This document shows positions 59,081-64,000 of a DNA stretch of 64,000 nucleotides, in pieces; the first letter of the stretch is position 1; each line of letters starts with the position of its first letter. The position numbers and the translations under genes were made by a program. Source of the DNA: Gammaproteobacteria bacterium. Lineage in GTDB: Bacteria; Pseudomonadota; Gammaproteobacteria; Steroidobacterales; GCA-2729495. The notes below the pieces were generated by a model, which ran no database searches, was not told the DNA's origin, and saw only the letters and a list, made by a program, of their open reading frames with translations. Where the stretch lies: contig VGVH01000006.1 in the NCBI GenBank assembly GCA_016874095.1, forward strand, positions 62,001 to 126,000, written 5' to 3'.

Positions 59081-60885
59081 AAGCCACGGCACGGCTGCAG
59101 GCGGCGACCGCCATCGTCGTGCTGGCGGTACTCGCCGTGCTGCCCTCGATATCCGGGGAAGCCATCTGGGACGACGTCTTCTGGAGCCGCCAGATCGAGT
59201 ACTTCAAGAGCGCCGGCGACGTGCTGCGTCCGCCGGCCGGCATACCGGACTGGCCGAGCGGCTACTTCCGCCCCGTAACGACGGCGAGCTATCTCCTCGA
59301 CCGGGTGACCTGGGGCGAAGACTGGGTGCGCGGGCGGCACGTGTCGAACATCGCGTTCCATGCGCTGGCCTCGCTGGCGCTCTGGGGGCTCGCCCGCCGG
59401 CTGCTGGCCGACCTGCCGCAGCGGGAATTCGGCGCACTCGCAGCCGGCGCACTGTTCGCCGTGCATCCGATCCACACCGAATCGGTCTGCTGGATAGGCG
59501 CGCGGGTCGACGTGCTGGCGACGCTGTTCCTGACCGTCAGCCTCACGCTCAGCCTCGCCTGGCGCGACAGCCGGTCCGTGCTGGCACTGCTCGCGGGCGG
59601 CGCGAGCTTCCTGCTCGCGCTCGGCTCCAAGGAAGTAGCAGTGGCGGGGCTCGCCATCCTGCCGGTGCTGCTCGTGCTCGCGCCGCGTGGCGCAAGCCGT
59701 GGCAGCGGCGACTGGCTGGCACCGGCGGCCGGATACGCGGCAGCGGCGACGCTGTACTTCGTGCTGCGGGCGGACGCGACGACCAGCGTTGCCGGGCAGT
59801 TCGGTGGCCTGGACATCGCCAGGCTCGCGCAGGCAAGCGCTTACTACATCGGCAAGCTCGTCTGGCCCTGGCCGCAGAGCAACTTCGTCGTGCCGGGCGA
59901 TCTGCCCGGACTGGCCGCTGCCGCCGGTATCTTTGCCGCGGGCAGCGTCCTGCTCGCGCTCGCCATCCGCGCCTGGCGCAACGGCGGATCGGCAGCACCG
60001 CTCGCCGGGCTGCTGTGGACCGGCGCAGCCCTGACACCGTCGCTGGTGGTTGCGCTGTCGGGATTCGCCACCAACCCGGTGGCAGAACGCTACCTCTACC
60101 TGCCGTCGGCGGGATTCGCGCTTGCCTGCGGCGCAGGCCTGGCATGGACTGCGTCACGGCTCCCCATAGTGCCGGTACGCGCCGTCGCGGGGCTGATCGT
60201 CGCCGCCCTGCTCGCCGCCAGCGTCAGCCGCAGCGTGGATTGGTCCAGCAACATCCGGCTCTGGTCCAGCACGACGGCACTCGGCACCACCCATGCCCAG
60301 CCCTGGGTCGAGCTGGCGACGGCGCAGATGGCCGCGGGCGAGTACCCGCAGGCGCTCGCCGCATTCGACGAGGCGCGGCGGCGCGTGATCGACGACGGCA
60401 CCCTCTCGGTCGCCGAGTACAACACGGGGCTCGTCCATCTGAAGCTCGGCGATCCGGCGCAGGCCGAGCTTGCATTCACGCGCGCGCGCAATGCAGACCC
60501 TGCCTATGCACTGGCGCGCTACGGGCTCGGGCGTGCGTACTACGAGCAGGCGCTCCTGCTGCCGGCCGGTCGCAGCCGGCTGGCACTGTTCGAACGCGCC
60601 GAGAACGCCTTTCTCGCGGCGATCGGACTCAACGCCGGTTTCGGCGAACCGCGGCTCGAGCTCGTCAAGGTCGCGCTGCGCCGTGGCCAGTCGCTGGCGG
60701 CGGACGGTGACGCGGCCGGCGCCGCTCGCGGCTATGCCAGCGCCCGCACCCGGCTCGACGCGCTGCTCGCCGCCCTGCCATCGCTGGCGACCGCGCCCGG
60801 CATACCGGAGCTGTCGGCCGAGATCGACGCCGCTGCGCGTGGATCAGTGCCGCGGACGCCGCTCGGGGCCGGCGATGCGCCGTAG
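59077..60885 (+). CDS. TMTC-like (DUF1736) GT-C membrane glycosyltransferase with TPR tail, paralogue 5
   Basis: A 602-residue protein. ATG 59077 overlaps the stop of the GT39-like gene; the frame upstream is a shadow. Marks: AIWDDVFWSRQ, YFRPVTTASYLLDR, VHPIHTESVCWIGARVDVL, SKEVAVAGLAILPVL, KLVWPWPQSNFVVPG, PVAERYLYLPSAGFAL and WSSNIRLWSSTTALG. The TPR part follows from about 400. The WDD loop is kept, but SWITGRSD has become CWIGARVD, the same direction of change as in paralogue 3 (ICARTD). It ends the plus-strand run and overlaps the convergent GT2 gene by 42 bp. Confidence 0.82.
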   Translation: MKATARLQAATAIVVLAVLAVLPSISGEAIWDDVFWSRQIEYFKSAGDVLRPPAGIPDWPSGYFRPVTTASYLLDRVTWGEDWVRGRHVSNIAFHALASLALWGLARRLLADLPQREFGALAAGALFAVHPIHTESVCWIGARVDVLATLFLTVSLTLSLAWRDSRSVLALLAGGASFLLALGSKEVAVAGLAILPVLLVLAPRGASRGSGDWLAPAAGYAAAATLYFVLRADATTSVAGQFGGLDIARLAQASAYYIGKLVWPWPQSNFVVPGDLPGLAAAAGIFAAGSVLLALAIRAWRNGGSAAPLAGLLWTGAALTPSLVVALSGFATNPVAERYLYLPSAGFALACGAGLAWTASRLPIVPVRAVAGLIVAALLAASVSRSVDWSSNIRLWSSTTALGTTHAQPWVELATAQMAAGEYPQALAAFDEARRRVIDDGTLSVAEYNTGLVHLKLGDPAQAELAFTRARNADPAYALARYGLGRAYYEQALLLPAGRSRLALFERAENAFLAAIGLNAGFGEPRLELVKVALRRGQSLAADGDAAGAARGYASARTRLDALLAALPSLATAPGIPELSAEIDAAARGSVPRTPLGAGDAP

Positions 60886-61821
60886 CGTCGCGCTGATCCG
60901 CCGCGCCAGCGGGCCCGGCAGCAGCGCGACGATCGCTATCCGGCCCAGAAATCTGCCGAGCACCGGCGCATCGTGCCAGCGTCGCGGTGTCTGCCGAAGA
61001 AACCGCCACCAGTAACTCAGCGCCAGCCGGGGCGCCTCGGCGGTAAGCGCCCGCCCGGTGAAGTACCGCGCGAGATTCCCGCGACCCTCCCGGCCCAGGC
61101 GGTCGCGCTGCGGTCCGGGCGCGATTCGATCGAGCGCGCGAGCGAACACCAGCTCGCAGGCTGACTCCTGGCGGCCGATGCGCGAGGACATTGCGCCGGG
61201 CGACAGCCGGTAGAGCACGTCCGCGTGCGGCACGCAGGCGAACTCATGATGCCAGGCGATGCGCAACCAGAGGTCCCAGTCCTCGGCGGCCGGCAGCGTC
61301 TCGTCGAACCCGCCGCTCGCGAGCAGCGCATCGCGACGGGCGATCATGGAAGAGCCGTTGTCGAGAAAATTCCAGACGAGCAGGCGCTCGTAGACGCGGC
61401 CCTCGGCCACGATGTAGCTGCCGGGCCCGACGACGGTGCCGCCTTCGTCGATGCAGTCGGTGAAGCTGTAGGCCAGGGCCGCCGTCGGTGCGGCGTCCAG
61501 CGCCTCGAGCTGGCGCGCCAGGCGCTCAGGGCGCCAGAGGTCGTCGGCGTCCACGAAGGCGATGAATTCGCCGCGTGCCAGCCGCATGCCGCGGTTACGG
61601 CTGGCGGCCAGGCCGCGGTTTTCGAACCGGTGCAGTGCGACGCGCGAGTCCGCCGACTTACTCACGATGGCAGCGGTGCCATCCGTGGAGCCGTCGTCGA
61701 TCACCAGCACCTCGATGTCCCGCACCGTCTGCGCGAGCACGCTGTCCAGGGTTGCGGCGATCGTCCGCTCGCCGTTCCAGACGGGAATGACGACCGAAAC
61801 ACGCGGCGTCGCTGCGCTCAC
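60844..61821 (-). CDS. Glycosyltransferase family 2
   Basis: A 325-residue GT-A enzyme. VSVVIPVWNGERTIAATLDSVLAQ, VLVIDDGSTDGTAAIV, RGLAASRNRGMRLARGEFIAFVDADDLW (DAD metal motif), NGSSMIARRDALLASGGFDETLPAAEDWDLWLRIAW. A basic region and a hydrophobic stretch (IAIVALLPGPLARRISATL) lie near the C-terminus. It is the last gene of a minus-strand run from the window edge and overlaps the GT4 gene start by 4 bp (ATGA). Confidence 0.9.
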   Translation of the reverse strand: MSAATPRVSVVIPVWNGERTIAATLDSVLAQTVRDIEVLVIDDGSTDGTAAIVSKSADSRVALHRFENRGLAASRNRGMRLARGEFIAFVDADDLWRPERLARQLEALDAAPTAALAYSFTDCIDEGGTVVGPGSYIVAEGRVYERLLVWNFLDNGSSMIARRDALLASGGFDETLPAAEDWDLWLRIAWHHEFACVPHADVLYRLSPGAMSSRIGRQESACELVFARALDRIAPGPQRDRLGREGRGNLARYFTGRALTAEAPRLALSYWWRFLRQTPRRWHDAPVLGRFLGRIAIVALLPGPLARRISATLRRIAGPERRPRH

Positions 61822-63080
61822 GGCGCGATCCTGTAGAGGAAGGGCGCGATCAGGTGCCGGAAGTGGGCGGCAGCGATCGCCGGCCAGTCACACCGCTCCG
61901 CGATCGTACGCGCAGCGCCTGTGACGGCCGCCCGTTCCGCCTCGCCGAGCGTCAGTGCCCGCAGCATCGCCTCAGCCAGTGCTTGCGGATCGCGCTGGGG
62001 CACGATGAACCCGGAGACGCCATCGGCCAGCAGCTCCTCCGCGCCGCTCGCATCGGTCGCGACGCAAGGCAGGCCGGCCGCCAGCGCCTCGAGCAACGCC
62101 ACCGGCAGTCCCTCCGCATCGCCGTCGGCCGCGACCACCGATGGCAGGACGAACACCTCCGCGGCGCGCAGCAGGTCACGCTTGCGCTCGCCCTCGACGT
62201 ACCCGACGAAGCGCACGCCTGATGCACCCGCCGCTGCGCGCTCCAGAGCCGCGCGCTCCTCGCCCTCGCCGGCGATCAGCAGCAGCGCGTCGGGCATGCG
62301 GCTCGTGACGAGGGCGAAGGCCTGCAGCAGTACATCGACGCCCTTCTTGGCGGTGAGCCGGCCGAGGAACAGGACGGTCCGCCGGGGCGCGAGCCCGAGC
62401 GACGACTGCAGCGCAAGGCGCTCCGGCCCCGTGGCAGGTCGCAGACCCGAGACGTCAGTACCCATCGGCAGGACACGCAGGCGCGAGTCGAGCATGGCGA
62501 GATCGGCGGGACGCGCGAAGAACCCGCGCAGCTTGCCGGCGGTCCGCGTACTGACGGCCGTGACCGCGGCAAGCCGGCGCGCGATGCCGCGCACGACGGC
62601 GGGACCCAGGAGCGGCAGGCGCCGCATGACTTCGGCGTCGGCTGCGTGTGTCGTCAGCACATGCGGTATGCCGAGCAACCACGCAGCGGCGCCGCAGGCG
62701 ATCCCCTGCGGTGCGAACCAGTGGGAGTAGATGACTGCCGGGCGCCGGCTCCGCGACAGCGCGATCACCGCGGCGAATTCAGCCGCGAAGAGCAGCGGCA
62801 CCTGCAGCCAGAGCCAGGGATGCCGGCGCAGGTTCGGCAGGATGGCGGGATAGGCCAGGCGTTGCCACGTCTCCGGCCAGCAGTAGCGGAACCGGCGGAT
62901 CCCGACGCCGGCAAGCACCTCCTCGCGTGCCGCGCCTGCCTCGTGGGGCGCGAGGAGCAGGTAGTCGCATTCCGGGTGCGCTGCCTGGAGTGCCGCCACC
63001 TGCTCGAGCACGAACGCGGGCAGCGCGTCGCCGGGGCGGCGCGGCACGGTGGAGGCGACGACGAGAACGAGCGGCTTCAT
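61818..63080 (-). CDS. Glycosyltransferase family 4
   Basis: A 420-residue GT-B enzyme. The N-terminal domain starts MKPLVLVVASTVPRRPGDALPAFVLEQVAALQ and holds IYSHWFAPQGIACGAAAWLLGIPHVLTTHAAD. The C-terminal domain has TVLFLGRLTAKKGVDVLLQAFALV, LLIAGEGEERAALERAA, VRFVGYVEGERKRDLLRAAEVFVLPS and GDAEGLPVALLEALAAGLPCVATDASGAEE, the GT4 E-x7-E motif. It overlaps its neighbours on both sides by 4 bp and acts in the cytoplasm on a lipid-linked sugar. Confidence 0.92.
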   Translation of the reverse strand: MKPLVLVVASTVPRRPGDALPAFVLEQVAALQAAHPECDYLLLAPHEAGAAREEVLAGVGIRRFRYCWPETWQRLAYPAILPNLRRHPWLWLQVPLLFAAEFAAVIALSRSRRPAVIYSHWFAPQGIACGAAAWLLGIPHVLTTHAADAEVMRRLPLLGPAVVRGIARRLAAVTAVSTRTAGKLRGFFARPADLAMLDSRLRVLPMGTDVSGLRPATGPERLALQSSLGLAPRRTVLFLGRLTAKKGVDVLLQAFALVTSRMPDALLLIAGEGEERAALERAAAGASGVRFVGYVEGERKRDLLRAAEVFVLPSVVAADGDAEGLPVALLEALAAGLPCVATDASGAEELLADGVSGFIVPQRDPQALAEAMLRALTLGEAERAAVTGAARTIAERCDWPAIAAAHFRHLIAPFLYRIAP

Positions 63081-63949
63081 GGATCGCCCGCCGCCTGCCA
63101 GTACTCACGCGCGCCGCGCAGCTCCTGCGGCACGAACCGCAGCCGCCAGGGCGCGAGGCTGCGGCCGATCCACCCGGCGAGGTAATTCCAGTCACCGGCG
63201 CGGATCCGTTTCGCATAGTAGGCGCCGCGACCATGGGCATTCGCCTGCTTGAGCGCCTCGGTGCCGGGCCCGGCCTTGCGGCCGTGGTGGTGGTGGACGA
63301 GCAGCGACGGCAGGTAGGCGCCGGTGAAGCCGGCGGCGGACGCCCGGGCGCACAGATCGATGTCCTCGCAGCGGAAACGCGTGGCGGGCCCCAGCGCAGC
63401 ATCGAAGCCGCCGATGCGCTCGAACACAGCCCGCGAAACCACCATGTTCGCGCCCTGGATCAGGCCGGCCCGCAGGAAGCTGCCCGGCGCCAGCAGCCGG
63501 CGGCGTGTCGAGTAATTGGTCGCGATGCGCGAATCGGACGGATCGTGCAGCACGATGCGGCCTCCGGCGTACTGGAAGCTGCCGGAGGCGAATTCGGCCA
63601 GCGCCGTCGCGAGGTAGCCCGCGCCGAGATAGCAGTCGTCGTCGGTGAAGGCAACAAGCGGCGCGCGCGTCGCGTCGATGCCGCGGTTGAGGGCGAGGCT
63701 CTTGCCGGGGCGCGGCTCCGCGAGCACCCGCACGTCCAGACCGCTGTCGGCGGCGAACGACTCCAGCAGGGCAAGGGATCCATCCGCCGAGGCGTTGTCC
63801 ACCAGGACCAGCTCGGCCGCCGCCGCGCGGATCTCGGTCACGGGGAGCGCAGCGAGAAAGCGCCGCAGCTGGGTCTCTCGATCCCGCGTACAGACCAGCA
63901 GCGAAATCGCCGGCGCGCCCGCGGCGCGCTGCTCAGCCGGCGAGGTCAT
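63077..63949 (-). CDS. Glycosyltransferase family 2
   Basis: A 290-residue GT-A enzyme starting MTSPAEQRAAGAPAISLLVCTRDRETQLRRFLAAL. Further marks: ELVLVDNASADGSLALLESFA, GKSLALNRGIDATRAPLVAFTDDDCYLG (DDD metal motif) and a cap region with NMVVSRAVFERIGGFDAALGPATRFRCEDIDLCARASAAGF. The overlap with the GT4 gene is 4 bp. It is near the window edge with another gene continuing upstream. Confidence 0.91.
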   Translation of the reverse strand: MTSPAEQRAAGAPAISLLVCTRDRETQLRRFLAALPVTEIRAAAAELVLVDNASADGSLALLESFAADSGLDVRVLAEPRPGKSLALNRGIDATRAPLVAFTDDDCYLGAGYLATALAEFASGSFQYAGGRIVLHDPSDSRIATNYSTRRRLLAPGSFLRAGLIQGANMVVSRAVFERIGGFDAALGPATRFRCEDIDLCARASAAGFTGAYLPSLLVHHHHGRKAGPGTEALKQANAHGRGAYYAKRIRAGDWNYLAGWIGRSLAPWRLRFVPQELRGAREYWQAAGDP

Positions 63950-64000
63950 CGCCGCGGCGATGCACGTCGCGCACGACGTACTGCGGGCGTCCCGTGGTCG
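63933..64000 (-). CDS. 3' end of an upstream gene, cut by the window edge
   Basis: Minus-strand frame ending TTGRPQYVVRDVHRRGDDLAG before TGA at 63933-63935. It overlaps the start of the GT2 gene by 17 bp, in line with the dense overlaps of this run. The residues look protein-like but too few are visible to name a family. Other frames in this 68-bp stretch are also open. Confidence 0.4.
   Translation of the reverse strand, partial: TTGRPQYVVRDVHRRGDDLAG

Noticed and set aside
1-64000. tRNA, rRNA, CRISPR array, prophage or integrase genes
   Set aside because: No matching sequence features or proteins were found; the RAYT is the only mobility-related protein.

Overview
The window is high-GC, densely coded DNA from a Gram-negative proteobacterium, most likely a gammaproteobacterium. 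The evidence is a TonB-dependent outer-membrane receptor, an exosortase system, lipoprotein signals, GTG starts and many 1-4 bp gene overlaps. It is almost entirely a cell-surface polysaccharide and protein-glycosylation region built around an XrtD-type exosortase. No rRNA, tRNA, CRISPR array or prophage was seen.

Region by region. (1) 1-4771, minus strand: a secreted LamG protein, cut by the window edge, then the polymer export control module: ExeA-like ATPase, BY-type tyrosine kinase with a YG repeat tail, and Wzz-type chain-length protein. (2) 5104-5775: a VPLPA-CTERM surface protein. (3) 5967-9890, minus: a complete thiamine salvage operon behind a TPP riboswitch (TonB receptor, YkoF-like thiamine-binding protein, PnuT, ThiK-like kinase). 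(4) 9990-15864: an amidohydrolase with altered metal motifs, a RAYT transposase with its REP/REPIN elements, a methyltransferase, a GT9, a UbiA-type prenyltransferase and a CoA-transferase. (5) 15937-25001, minus: exosortase core: two large TPR proteins (one membrane-anchored, one a lipoprotein), WecB epimerase, the XrtD-EpsI fusion and a GT4. (6) 25044-29075: a frameshifted SGNH-type gene, a REPIN and two paralogous VPLPA-CTERM proteins, each with a sigma70-like promoter, a c-di-GMP-I-like structured leader and a strong terminator. (7) 29435-46666: TMTC-like (DUF1736) GT-C membrane glycosyltransferases with TPR tails, mixed with alkaline-phosphatase-superfamily enzymes and two truncated GT-C genes that face each other at a deletion junction. 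(8) 46725-64000: a flippase, a membrane desaturase, several methyltransferases, GT2 and GT4 enzymes, UDP-galactopyranose mutase, an acyltransferase, two GT39-like enzymes and a fifth TMTC-like protein.

How it may work together (inference): WecB, Glf, the GTs, flippase, Wzz, kinase and ATPase would make and export a galactofuranose/ManNAc-type polymer. XrtD would process the VPLPA-CTERM proteins made here. The five TMTC-like enzymes are candidates for O-glycosylating those Ser/Thr-rich proteins or for decorating the polymer. The leaders suggest that c-di-GMP may control two of the surface proteins.
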